A stretch of DNA of 64,000 nucleotides from Paralvinella palmiformis (taxonomy: Eukaryota > Annelida > Polychaeta > Terebellida > Alvinellidae): positions 122,501 through 186,500 of the forward strand of contig JAODUP010000588.1 in NCBI GenBank assembly GCA_025642065.1, read 5' to 3'. A program made the translations under genes and the position numbers. The notes under the pieces are model-generated. The model ran no database searches, was not told where the DNA came from, and saw only the letters and a list, made by a program, of their open reading frames with translations. Shown here one piece after another: positions 35,398 to 47,315 of this stretch. Within the stretch, counting starts at the first letter, position 1; the number at the start of each line of letters is the position of its first letter.

Positions 35398-36827
35398 TGT
35401 TAGTTAGTGAGTGAGTCATTGAGTGAATGCTTGATTGAGTGAGTGTGTGAGTTAGTGAGTGAGTCATTGCCATCATTCGTGTCATTAGTAGTTTTGGAAC
35501 CTCCGAAAACGAAGCTCAACCCTATTAGACCTGCTCTACATTGATATAACAATACAATACAATGTCTAAGAAATTCTTGCTGTTAATTAGCAACAATTTC
35601 TGATGCAACCACATAATTATTTAGTCTTGACGAAGGATAAACGATGCCTGATGTCAGTGGAATTACCTCAATTGGTCTTTACTTCAGAAACTTCGAATGA
35701 ATAAATCCTAACAACCATAGCAATGAACCTTACTGCAACAATGTCAACAGTCTCGGTGTATATTGGGTAGAGATCATTTCACCCTGAAGACCTCACTCCT
35801 GGAAAGGCCAAGTAATAACGAGAAAGATCACGCTTGTGCTTGAGTACATAGTGCGGCCATTTAACCCATTTAGGTTAATTAACAAGATAAATTTGCTCCT
35901 GGTTTAAGCTCAAATATTAATTAACCGATGAAGCGATAGATTCTCCACCTGATCGGAAATAAAGAAATGCACCAGGTGCCCCCCGGGTAAAAGATCGCGC
36001 CTCCTGTAGAATATTGGACCCTGGAGATGTGACACATGCCGACTGTCGCCTTATTAATATCAAATTCGTTGTAACAATCGCCGACTTTGATTAATGGAAG
36101 GAAGAGTCAAGGTCAACGCCACTCTATGACTTCCTCTAACGTTGTTTATGTGAGGCCAATCAAAAGAGTTGAAATAATGTGGTAAATTACCCGGAATTAT
36201 CTGTTCGACATTATCATTGGTCTATAGAAAAATGTCAACAACATAGCTTCCATGTAATGATTAATAAAAGAACAGATGAGTGAGTGAAAAATAGAGGGAG
36301 TAAATGAGCTCCTGAGTGAGCTCCTAATTGAGTTCCTGAGTGAACTCCTGAGTGAGAAGGTGAATGAGCTCTTGAGTGAGCTCCTGAGTGAGTTAGTTAC
36401 TGAGTGAGCGAGCTCCAGAGCGAGTGATCTTCTGAGTGAATGAACTCCGGAGTGATTGAGCTCCTGCGTAAGTGAGTGAGACCCAGAGTGAGTGAGCTCC
36501 TAAGCTCCTGAGCTCCTACGTTCCTACGCTGTTCAGCTACTAAGTTCCAAAGTTCCAGAGTGAGTGAAATCTTGAGTGACTGATTGAGTGAGTCAGTCAG
36601 TCATTCAGTTACTCAGTCAATCAATCAGCCAGTCAGTCAGTCAGTCAGCAAGTCAATATATCAGTCAGTAGTGTCAGTGTATATTTAAGGTAGTGAGTTT
36701 TGTGACCGAATCAGTCAGTGAGTCATTGAGTGATTAATTAAAACAGTATGCCAACTAATGAAATCAATTAGTTATTGATAGAGTGAATCATTCATTGAAC
36801 ATGCGTCTGTCAGTCAGTCAGTCAGTT

Positions 36828-39800
36828 AGTACTTATTAAAACAGAACTGTTCAAACATTTAGGAGCACTTCTTCTCAGTAATATAAAATTCACGAGCTAT
36901 CTGCGTATCTTCTCGTTTATATAATCTAGTTAAGCTTCTCATGTATCCTATTGTTGTGTAAACACGGCGGCAATTATGTTATAATTATTCACAACAGGTG
37001 CAGGAAGGATCCAGTTATATGAAATCCTAGCGCTGGTTTTCACCATTACCCTCCATGGAGTGGCCTGTTTTCAGCCACTGACGACGTGACAAATCCATTT
37101 GTGAGTCCCTCCACGCACTCCAGCCCTCTTACTCCGACGAGTTGTGAAGCCATTAAGTACATACAGCCTGTGATTGCTGTAACTAGGTAATTGTCGGGTA
37201 ACCTGCTACAAGCTGCGCTAAATCGGTTCGTTATAAACGGATTATCTCCATTGAATATAAATATTTTATTGGTAGCAATTATATGTTGGTGAGCTTTTTT
37301 TCTTACACCATCTCTGCCTACCGCCATATATCCGCGTTTTTTGTTTTATTTTTTTAACGTCCTGATCTTACTCGGATACGAAGATAGTGTTTATACTAAA
37401 GAGTAAACTAAACAAAATTATCCTTCATTCAATATTGTAATTATTAATAATCATGTATAATCGGGGGTATGCATATACACAGATCTATTGACTAACTAAG
37501 AAATGAAGAGTATATTTAGCGGGTGAGTAATTTACTAAAGGACCACTTTAGTAATGAAAGACTTGAATGGGACTCGAATCCTGAACTGGAGTGTTATAGT
37601 GCATTGTGAAAAACCGCTTTGTTATTGGAGCTTCCGATTAAATCAGAAGTAAACATACTTCACACTTAAAATGGAACCCAAAAAGGAAAAGGACTACGTG
37701 AGTCAGTAAAAACTATGTTTGCTCTCGTAAGGATAGACTAGCTAAAATAGTTTAAGATTGATTACTAGATACAATAGGATAACCTATACTACCAGCTCGT
37801 ATAAATCACTGTCACAGTCGATCATTATTAACTTATTTTATTAGTGAGACGGATATCCTTATGAACTGAATTTTCTCAAATTTTATTTCTTTATATCTAT
37901 TAGTTAAATAAATATCCATAAAATTTATGAATAATTGTAAATGATTTAAATTAAAACTACTTTTAGATGTTATACAGGTAAATATAGCGAAGTAAATAGT
38001 TTTGAAAACCGAGGATGGGAAATGGCTCGGGAAATATATTTAAAACAAATATTTCATTGGCTTTCCTTAAATAAATTTTGCTATGTTTTACTATGATTAA
38101 ATATAAAATTAATGGAGTACTAAGATCTCGAAAAGCCTGGTTATACTTTTCACATTAAGTCTTCATACATATTGTAATCCACAGGTGTTTTTTTCCCACA
38201 CAGATAAAAATAACAAAAAAGTGGATCAACATTGCTGAACGTTCATGAATTAAGTTAATAAAATTATTAAAAGTTAAAAATTTAGACCAAATAAAAGTAA
38301 GTAAAACAGAATTTGAGCAGTGTGTAAATGATAATTTGTAATCAGAAGTAAAAAATAAAGTAGTTAAACTTTGACATGTGCATTATTATTAAGTAATAAT
38401 AATGGTCATTATTCCAATTTTGGAAATCGAATTTTGGTAATAATTCCGCTTTCTTTTCCAATTATATGGCCTAATTTCGGACCATTCAAGACGAAGTTCA
38501 AACCAATTAGATATAATTCCATTTAAATTTCAGCCGATGGCAGTAGCTCATTCCATTAAACTTTATAAGCTCATTATAAGCAAATTATATCTGAATGACC
38601 TTTGTACCTGCACTACATCGACATAACAATAACGAACAATGTCTAAGAATTTCTTGCTGTAAGCTACCAAACAATTTCTAATGATAAACGTTGCTTGGTG
38701 TCAGTGGAATTCCCCCAATTGTTCTTTCTTTCAGAAACTTGAGATAGATCAATCCCAGTAAAGAGAGCAACGAACCTTGCTGCATGAATGTCAACATTCT
38801 CGGTATGGATCATGCAGAGATCTTTTCACCTAGAAGACCTTACTGCTGGAAAGGCCAAGTAATTACGGCAAAGATCACGCCGGAGCAGTACTACCTATAG
38901 AGGCCATTTAACTCATTTGGGTTAATTAACAAAATACACTTTCTTCAGATTTAAGCTCAGAATAGAGAAATGTGGTAGGTTTTCCCCCAGGTAGAAGATC
39001 ACGCCTTGTGACTCAACTCACGCTGACTGTCACCTTGTTTATGTCAAATGGGTTGTCACAATGGCGGACGTTGATGATTGGAAGCAAGACTCTGGGTTAA
39101 GGCTATCCATGGCTGTTTATGGGAAACTAATCAAAGCAGTTGAAAAGAATGGAGTAACTTAACCACAATTATCTGCCTGACATTATCGTTGATCTATAGG
39201 TAAATGTCAATAACAAAAACCTCCATATGAAGATTAGTAAAAGAACAGAAAAGTGAATGAACAAACGAGTGAGTAAGTAAGCTCCTGATTGAGTACCTGA
39301 GTGAGCTTCTGAGCGATCTCCTAAATGAGTTCCTGATTGAGAGAACCCTGAGCTCTTGACGTCTTCTGCTACTCAGCTCTTGAGCTCTTGAGTCAGTGAA
39401 ACAGTAAGTCAGTCAGACACTCAGTCAGACAGACAGTCAGTCAGTCAATTAGTCAGTCGATGAGTCAGACAGTCTGTCAATGAGTCAACAAGTGAGTCAA
39501 CAAGTGATTCCGCCAATGAGTAGAATAGTGAGTCAGTGTGTGAGTCAGTCAGTGGTTTAGTCAGTGAGTCAGTCAATCCGTCAGCCAGTGAGTCAGCCAG
39601 TATATAGAGAGTTGGTAAGTGAGTCAGTTAATGAATCAGTGAGTGATCAGTGAGCGAATCAGCCAGTTAGTCAGTAAGCAGGTGAGTCAGTAGGAGAATC
39701 GGTAAATCGGAGATTCCATGAGTTAGTGAGCTGATATGTATGTCGGTGAGTGTGTCGGTAATTGAGCCAGAGGGTGCATTGGTGAAAAGGCAAGTGAGTT

Positions 39801-40570
39801 GGTTAGTCGGTGTCTGAGATATTAAATTAGGGAATGTATTAGAGAATACATGAGTGAGTGAGTAAAAGAGTGGGTGAATAAGTGAGTGAGTCATTCAAGC
39901 TGTGAGCGAGTCAGTCATTTAGTGGGTGAGTCAGTCAGTCAGGGAGTCAGTAGGTAAGTCATAGAGTTAGTTAGACAGTGAGTCAAATAGTGAGTCAGAC
40001 AGTGAGTCAGACAGTAAGTTTCAGCCATTACAGGGAGAGTTGGAAAGTCATTCAGTGATTGATTAGTGAGTGATCAGTGACCTAGCCAGTTAGCTAGTCA
40101 GAGAGCCGGTGAGTCAGTGGGAGAGTCGGTAAGTCAGTGAGTCGGGTGAGTCGGTATGTATGTCGGTGAGTGTGTCGGTGAGAGAGTAGGAGAGTGTGCC
40201 ATTCAGTGAATCGGTGAATAGGTGAGTGGGTCAGTGAGTGAGTATGTGACAGAAAGAGTAAACCAATGAGTGAGTGAGTGAGTGAGTGAGTGAGTGATTC
40301 AGTCAGTCAGTCAGTGAGTCAGTGAGTCAGTGGATCAGTGAGTCAGTGAGTCATGAGTCGGTGAGTCAGTGAGTCAGTGAATGGTTGAGTCAGTGGGGAG
40401 TCAGTGGGTAGTTATTGAAGTGAGTCGGTGAAGTCAGTGAGTCAGTGAATCAGTGAGTCAACGAGTCAGTAAATCAGTGAGACAGTAAATCAGTGTGAGT
40501 TTAGTGAATACATTATACAACAGTGTTTGTTAGTCACTCTGACAGTGTGTGCTTTAGTCAGTGAGTTGGT
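36828..40570 (+). repeat. macrosatellite unit 2
   Basis: A (36885-37330), B (37370-37860, lacking the TTTCATTCTTTG part), module 6 (37950-38100), module 7 (38390-38640), D (38640-38960), E (38970-39230) and the longest tetranucleotide block (about 39240-40560). Its A segment 37049-37316 is about 98% identical to unit 7 (54602-54869). No LINE inserted. Confidence 0.88.
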
Positions 40571-43500
40571 ACTTAAATAAAATTGTACAAAACCTTTAGT
40601 TCCTCCTTTTATAAAAATATGTGAGTATCCAGGACTATTTTTGAAATCCATACAGTCCCAGTAACAGGTGTACCAATATTAATAACAGCAGAAACAAAGA
40701 AAAAGATCAGTCCATTTCGTCTTTCACGAGCCAGTACCTTATCTAGCAGTCATTTGTAAACGACCTTCGCGTTCAGTTTCTTAAAGAGCTAATGCAGCAC
40801 TTCTTCTCGATAATATAAAAATCTGTCTGTGTATCTTCTCGTTTGTATAATATAGTTAGGCTTCTCAGGTAGCCTAGTGTTGTTTAAACACGTCACCAAA
40901 TATGTTCTAATTAATCACAACAGGTGCAGCAAGGAGCCATTTATGTGAACTCCTAGAGCTGATTTTCACCATTACCCTCCATGGAGTGGCCGTGGCCTCT
41001 TTTCAGCCGCTGACAACGTGACAAATCCGTTTGTGAGTTCGTCTACGTAATTGACCGTTAAACTGCTACAAGCTGCACTAAATCGGTTCATTGCAAAGAG
41101 AGTACCTCCATCAAATATACATATTTGATTGATAGCAATTAGAAGATAGCGAGCAATTCTTTGCCGACAGCGAGATGTCTCCGATTATGTTATATTTTTT
41201 TAACGTCCTTACCTACTGGGATACGAAGATAGTGCTTATTAATAATTAAAATAAACTGAATCATCCTTGGTTCAATTTTTCAAGTATTAAGAATCTTGTT
41301 CAATGGGAGGTAAGTGTATACACAGAGCTATTGACTAACTAGGAAATGAATGTTTTCATTCTTTGTTTAGATGAGCATATATGGCGAATGAGCAGTTTCC
41401 TAAAGGACCATGTTAATGAACACAGACTTGAATAGGAATAGAATCTGGAACTGGAATATTATAGTGCAGTGGAAAACAATGCTTTGCTATTGGAGCGTTT
41501 GACTAAATCAGAAGTAAACATACTTCAGTTTTAATATAGAACTCAAACAGGAGAAGAAACGACCGAGTCGGTTAAGTATATGTTTATTCTAATAATGATA
41601 TTATAGCTAAAATAGTTTAATATTGATTAGCAAATACAATAGGATAACCTACATACTATGTATATATATATATATAGTATGGCGATTACCTACTGCTAAA
41701 CATAGGTGTTAAAAAGACTAATATAAGTCCGATATCTTGGCGCCTACCGCCCGATTGTATAAATCACAGTCACAGTCGATCATTATTAACTTCTTATAGT
41801 GGTGAGCCGGATTACTTGATGAAACGGATTTTCTCCATTTTTATTTCTTCATATCTATTAATTAATTAAGAGTTAATCAAATCGACGAATTTTTTTTAAT
41901 TAAAAGTGTTTTATGTCAATACACAGGTAAATGTAGTGGAGTATTTAGCTTTGAGAAAATAATTTTATCAACGAACAGCTCTAAATCATTTAAATTAAAA
42001 GCATTTTAGATGTTATACAGGTAAATATTGAGGAGTATTTAGTTTTGAAAAGAGAAGATGGGAAATGGCTCGGGAAATATATTTAAAACACAAATTTCAG
42101 TGGTTTTCCTTAAATGAATTTCGCTGGTTTTGACAATCGATGAATATAAAATTAATTAAAACTATTAACTCGAAAAGGCGGTTTAATCATTTCCCGTGAA
42201 GTCTTCAATTTAAGGCCCAGGTGTTGTTTTTTCACGCGGATAAAAATAACAAACCACCAAGCTAACAGACCACATTGCTCAAAGCTAAAATATCTGGGTG
42301 AGATGGAAAATTATAAACATTTTATCCTTGAAATATACTTTAAGCTCGAAATCAATGAAATGGATAGAATAAAAAAAACTGAATTTCTGTAGTGTGTATA
42401 TTATAATTTGTAAACTAAAAAAGCAAATAGTATAGTTACAAGTTGTCATCTGCCATATTTTTAAATAATTATAATAGTTATTATTCTAATTACACAAATC
42501 AAATTTGGTTATAATTCAAACTTCTTTTCCAATTTCTTTCCATCATTTGTGTCTTTAGTAGTTTAGAAACTCAAACCTATTAGATCTCATTCCATTACAA
42601 TTTCAGCTGGTGGCAGTAGCTCGTTATAAGCAAATTATATCTGAATGATCTTTGTACCTGGGCCACATCGATATAACAATACTGAACAATGTCTAATAAG
42701 TTCTTGCTGTTAACTAGAAACAATTTCTGATGCAACCGCAGGCTTAAATGGTCTCGACAAAAGATAAAAGATTCCTAGTGTCAGTGAGATTCTCTCAATT
42801 GTTTTTTACTTCAGAAATTTGGGATAGATATATCCCAATAAAGAGAGCAACGAACCTTGCTGCAAGAATGTCAACAGTCTCGGTATAGATCATGTAGAGA
42901 TATTTTCACCTAGAAGACCTCACTCCTGGAGAGGTTAAGTAATTACGACAAAGATCACACCGTAGCATGCGTACATGTGGAGGCCATTTGACCCATTTGG
43001 GTTAATTGACAAAATACATTTTCTGTAGATTTAAGCTCAGATATCAATTAACCGATGACGTGACAGGTTCTCCACCTGATTGGGAATGGAGAAATGTGGT
43101 GGGTTCGCCCCAGGTAGAAGATCACGTCTTCTGTGGTGTAATGGACCCTGGGGATGTGACTCAACTCAAGCTGCCTGTCACCTTGTAAATGTCAAATACG
43201 TTGTCACAGTGGCTGACCTTGATGAATGGAAGCAAGAGTCTGGGTCAAGGCTCTCCGTGACTTCCCCTGACGTTGGTTATAGGAAACCAATCAGATCAGT
43301 TGAAATAACAGAGTAATATACCAGCAATTATATGATAGACATTATCATCGGTCTATAGATAAATGTCAACAACAACAAAATTCATTTGACGATTAGTAAA
43401 AGAACAGAAAAGTGAATGAACAAACGAGTGAGTAAGTGAGATCCTGAGAGACCTCCTGAGTAACCTCCTAAATGAATGAGCTCCTGAGTGAGTGAGTGAG

Positions 43501-43994
43501 CTCCTGAGTGAGTGAGCCCTTCTCCTGGACTCCTGACGTCCTCTGCTACTCAACTCTTGAGCTTTTGAGCTCTTGAGTCATTGAAACAGTGACTCGGTTA
43601 GATATTAATCCAATCAGACAGTCATTCGTTCAATCGGTCAGTTGAAGTATCAACCAGTAGTCAGTGAGTCAGCCAGTGAGTCGGCCAGTTGGTCAGCTAG
43701 TCAGTCAGCCAATAAATTCCGCGAATGAGTTAGACAGGGACTGTATTAGAGAATGCCTGAGTGAGAGAGTCAGATAGTCAGTGAATAAGTGAGTGATTGA
43801 ATGAGTACTTGAGTCAGTCAGTCAGTATGTGATCGAGTGAGTGATTCAGTCAGTCAGTCAGTTAGTCAGTCAGTCAGTCAGTCAGTCAGAATATCAGTCA
43901 GTTGGTGAGTCAGATAGTGGATCACTGAGTCAGACAGTGAGTCAAACATTGAGCCAGACAGTGAGTCAAACGATGAGTCAGACAATGAGTCATC
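40571..43994 (+). repeat. macrosatellite unit 3
   Basis: Starts with the A0 segment (GTACTTAAATAAAATTGTAC, then CAGTAACAGGTG-like sequence) to 40800, then A, B (about 41200-41650), a short (TA)n at 41661-41676, module 6 (41990-42135), module 7 (42470-42690), D (42690-43040), E (43040-43380) and the tetranucleotide block (43420-43990). Confidence 0.88.
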
Positions 43995-44236
43995 CTTTAT
44001 AGAGTCGTGTTTAATTGGAAGTAAGCATATACACATAGGACTAAATAGGAAATGAATGCTTTCATTCTTTGTTTAGATGAGCATATATGGGGAACGAGCA
44101 GGTTTCTAAAGGACCATGTTAAAGAACACTGGCTTGAATAGGAATCTAATCCTGAACTGGAATTTTGTAGTGCAGTGCAAAAAAATTGCTTTGTTATTGG
44201 AGAGTCCGATTAAATCAGAAGTAAACATACTTCATA

Positions 44237-45136
44237 TAACAATGCAATGCCATAGTCTACTCGAGAAATAATAAGGGCTTGAACTAAAGTCTTGCATGTC
44301 TCATCATTTCTGTACTTACGAATAAATCCTATATTTCTTATTTAATAATAGCAGGACTTACATACAAAATTCTTCTGCTTCTACATCCCTAGAGTATTAT
44401 CTAACATAAGCCCTAGATTTCTTAGAGACATGGAAGAATGTATATAACTGGATCCTACCTCAATTCGAAGATTCTCGGTTATCTTCACATGTTGCTTGGG
44501 TGATAAAACAATGAATTCGGTCTTGTTCTTATTCATTTTCCGAATGTTGCTTTTCATCCAAGGATTTTTGTCGTCAATACAAGCTTCAATTGAAGATGAA
44601 ATATCGTCATATTTGTCACATCGCTTTAATGTCATGTGCACTTGTGTATCATCGGCTTAACAACGATAATAAATATTAGGCCGTTTAATAATTTCACCAA
44701 TTGGTTTGGTATGCATTCAGTAATTCGTTGGTCCTAAAACGGATCCCTGTGGTACACCAAAAACATGATCCGGTGATGTTTTATCCGCCACTGAAACACA
44801 CTGAGTTCTGTCGGAGAGGTACGACTTTAACCAAGTTAAGGCCTTTCCCTTGAACCCTAAGGATAATTCTAAACGCTTCACTAAAATTGGTTGATTGGTT
44901 ATCTCGACAGCTGCAGATAAATCATGTATAATTAATGCAGTCATGGATCCTTCATCAAGAGCCCCAGTAATGTCAGTGTGCACTTTCAAGAGAACAGTTT
45001 CTGTTAAATGAACTCTACGATATGCAGACTGATACACGTCATTGAGATCATTGTGCTCTTAATGTTTTTCTATACGCCTTGCTACTACCTTTTTAATAAG
45101 CTTAGAGATGAAAGGAAGGCTAGAAATAGGACGATA
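44237..45136 (-). mobile_element. LINE A copy 2, reverse transcriptase part
   Basis: On the minus strand: YQSAYRRVHLTETVLLKVH (45030 leftward), IIHDLSAAVEITNQPI, KALTWLKSYLSDRTQCVS, GVPQGSVLGPTNY, then TGA. The frame then resumes with MHTKPIGEIIK and a TAA (44657-44659) at the Tyr of YADD, followed by ADDTQVHMTLKRCDKY, MNKNKTEFIVLSPK and, after a stop, IISRVDYGIALLY at the left limit. About 88% identical to copy 1 by eye. The PQGS motif is intact here, unlike copy 1. It keeps the region deleted from copy 1 and lacks the 3' tail. Confidence 0.92.
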
Positions 45137-46045
45137 GATTTGTTTATTAGCCACATATATATCGCAAAGTACATAATCTTTTTATAATAAATTCATTATC
45201 CAATGGGGTTAAAGAGAGTGAAGTCACAGTCATCTTATATTCTCTGAACTTAGTTACTACAGATAATATTCAAGTTCATGTAGTTTTATACAGGTGAAAA
45301 AAGAAAACAAAACCCACAGCAAATTTAAAAACATAATATCATATTAATGCATGGACATTAAAATATATGTTGACACATTCTGGCAAGCAAGTAATAATAC
45401 TTAGTCAGAATATTATGTAAAATAAATCTTTTGACATATGATGATTCATTATAACAAACATTGCCTTATGCGTGATTTAAAACCGTTTAGTATACAATTG
45501 CAATCGCTTAATACAATATTTGTATTCCAAAAGATAGCACCAGCACATCTTAATTAATTCCTCATCAAGTTTGTCTTAGCTAGAGGAGTACAGTATACCT
45601 CAGTATGTCTACATACGAAGTAGTTACAAATATGATCGAATGTCATGATGTTCAGTTTTTGTTTTCATTAAAAGATACAGAGACCATTACCCTGACAATT
45701 TTCTTTAAAGTTTTATTGAACACATCTTTGTAATATGACAACACACTACATTAGGAATGTGTATATCAATGCATAATATAGTAATATAAGTGTGGTAATA
45801 TTTAATAATTTTCTAGCCTAGCAAAAGTCCTCTGGATATTTGATTTTCACATTATTTATACATTTATTAGATTCAGCTCCAGTAATAATTTGGCAATTTA
45901 TTTGTAAGTCTATGTTAAAATGATAATTCCTTTAATTTGATCTAAATATCATAAAGTGTGTTTTACCAATATTCAGCGTTAATTTATTCATATTCAACCA
46001 CAGTACTAACTTGTACGTTCTCAATAAATTATTTAAAATTCATTC
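45137..46045 (-). mobile_element. LINE B: nested LINE 3' fragment
   Basis: Minus strand from about 46030: LRTYKLVLWLNMNKLTLNIG and KTHFMIF, the conserved W..NKL.LN..KT..M.F motif of non-LTR reverse transcriptases. Then come LLNITTLILLYYALIYTF and LRCAGAIFWNTNIV near the C-terminus, with many stops. The 3' region to 45137 is AT-rich and non-coding. It lies between the endonuclease remnant and the RT part of LINE A copy 2, so it is a younger nested insertion. The right junction is approximate. Confidence 0.75.
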
Positions 46046-46059
46046 CATGATGTGTTCTA

Positions 46060-46258
46060 TATGTGATCTATCTTCGTATGCAATCAGGCTTATCCATATT
46101 AATAATTAAATGTATAGCCAAATAACCATCGAACGATTTAACTTTATTGCTACTGAGACAAAGGTCAACAACAGAATGAGTTCCTACTATGATGGGACTG
46201 GATTCGCTAGATATGACCATATTTAATGTGTGGCCTCCTTTGTGAGTTTCACTATCCT
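46060..46258 (-). mobile_element. LINE A copy 2, endonuclease remnant
   Basis: Minus strand reads ETHKGGHTLNMVISSESSPI and later FDGYLAIHLIINMDKP, matching the TH..GHTLDLVI...SDH..V end of the apurinic endonuclease domain of CR1-like LINEs. At its 5' end it joins module D of unit 4 in one continuous open frame by chance. The expected LSDH is degraded. Confidence 0.8.
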
Positions 46259-47040
46259 GACGTTGATAAGCAGAAATTTCTGATGCAACCACATATTTAT
46301 TTGGCAACAACGCCGGATAAGCGATGCCTGATGGCAGTGGGATTACTTCAATTGGTCTTACTTCAGAAACGTGGGATAAATCAACCCACTGCAAAGACTG
46401 AAAGCAACATTACCGCAAGAATGTCAACAGTCTCAGTATAGATCGGGTAGAAATCTTTTCACCCAAAATACCTCACTCTTGGAGAGGCCAAGTAATTACG
46501 ACAAAGATCAGGACGGTGCTTGATTACCTAGGGAGGCCAAATAACCTATTTGAGTTAATTAACAACAGAAATTTGCTCCATGTTTAAACTCAGATATCAA
46601 TTAACCGATGACGTGACAGATTCTTCCCCTGGTCGGGAATAAAGAAATACGGAAGGTTCCCCCCGGGTAGAAGATCAAGCCTGCTGTGGAATAATGGATC
46701 CTTGGAATATGACTCAACCCTCGTTGACTGTCACCTTGTAAATGTCAAATGCGTTGTCACAAAGGCCAACTTTCATGAATGGAAAGAAGAGTCTAAGTCA
46801 AGGCCACTCTAAAACCTCCGCTGGCGCTATTTTTAGGCAGCCAATCAAAGCAGCTGAAATACTGAAGTAGCTTTCCCGCAAAGGTCTGCTTGATATTATC
46901 ATTGATCTGCAGGAAAATGTCAACAGCAAATGCGTCCATGTGCCGATGAGTAAATGAGGAAATGAGTGAGTGAACACACGGATGAGTGAGCGAGTGAGTT
47001 AGTGAGTGAGCGAGCGTGAGCGAGTCAGTCAGTCAGTCAG

Positions 47041-47315
47041 TCAGTCGGTGATGTTTTATTTAGCTTCGGTGCTAATTTAAGTTGGTACTTTGCGGTGAGG
47101 CTACTACCTAGAAAAATGAAATCTTCATGCGGAGCATATACGCTAAATGATGAAACATCCCATACGAAAGACACCACCACAATAAGAATCCAAGTATGGT
47201 AACTCTGCCGTACAGTGCACTAATAAGTGTACTACGAGCGCATCCTTTATTAAAGAATCTAATGTTTTTGTCTGTTTTCATGAAACGCACAACGTCTACC
47301 GCTCTAATTTGGTGG
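47041..47315 (+). repeat. module G, internal copy
   Basis: Follows the tetranucleotide block of unit 4. It is colinear with 60495-60725 (shared AGCTTCGGTGCTAATTTAA-type start, GAATCCAAGTATG, AAGTGTACTA and AAAGAATCTAATG). It occurs nowhere else in the array. Confidence 0.88.

Larger units (their letters stand above)
32030..36827 (+). repeat. macrosatellite unit 1
   Basis: Modules A and B occupy 32030-32860. They are followed by a (CA)n(TA)n tract and LINE D, then module 7 (33580-33890), LINE A copy 1, a second module 7 remnant (35470-35570), D (35570-35900), E (35900-36240) and the tetranucleotide block with GAGCTCCTGAGT units (36280-36820). It is the longest unit because of two LINE insertions. 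Its B part (32489-32695) is about 93% identical to unit 3 (41188-41395). Confidence 0.88.
43995..47040 (+). repeat. macrosatellite unit 4, LINE-disrupted
   Basis: Begins directly in B (about 44010-44235) without A. Modules 6 and 7 are absent and about 2 kb of LINE sequence (44237-46258) sits in their place. D resumes at 46259, E spans 46600-46930 and a short tetranucleotide block reaches 47045. The E end (GCAGGAAAATGTCAACAGCA, ATGAGTAAATGAGGA) is of the same variant as in unit 8. Confidence 0.85.

Noticed and set aside
46068..46394. 108-codon minus-strand frame in unit 4
   Set aside because: It is a chance fusion of a LINE endonuclease remnant with module D of the macrosatellite, not one protein.
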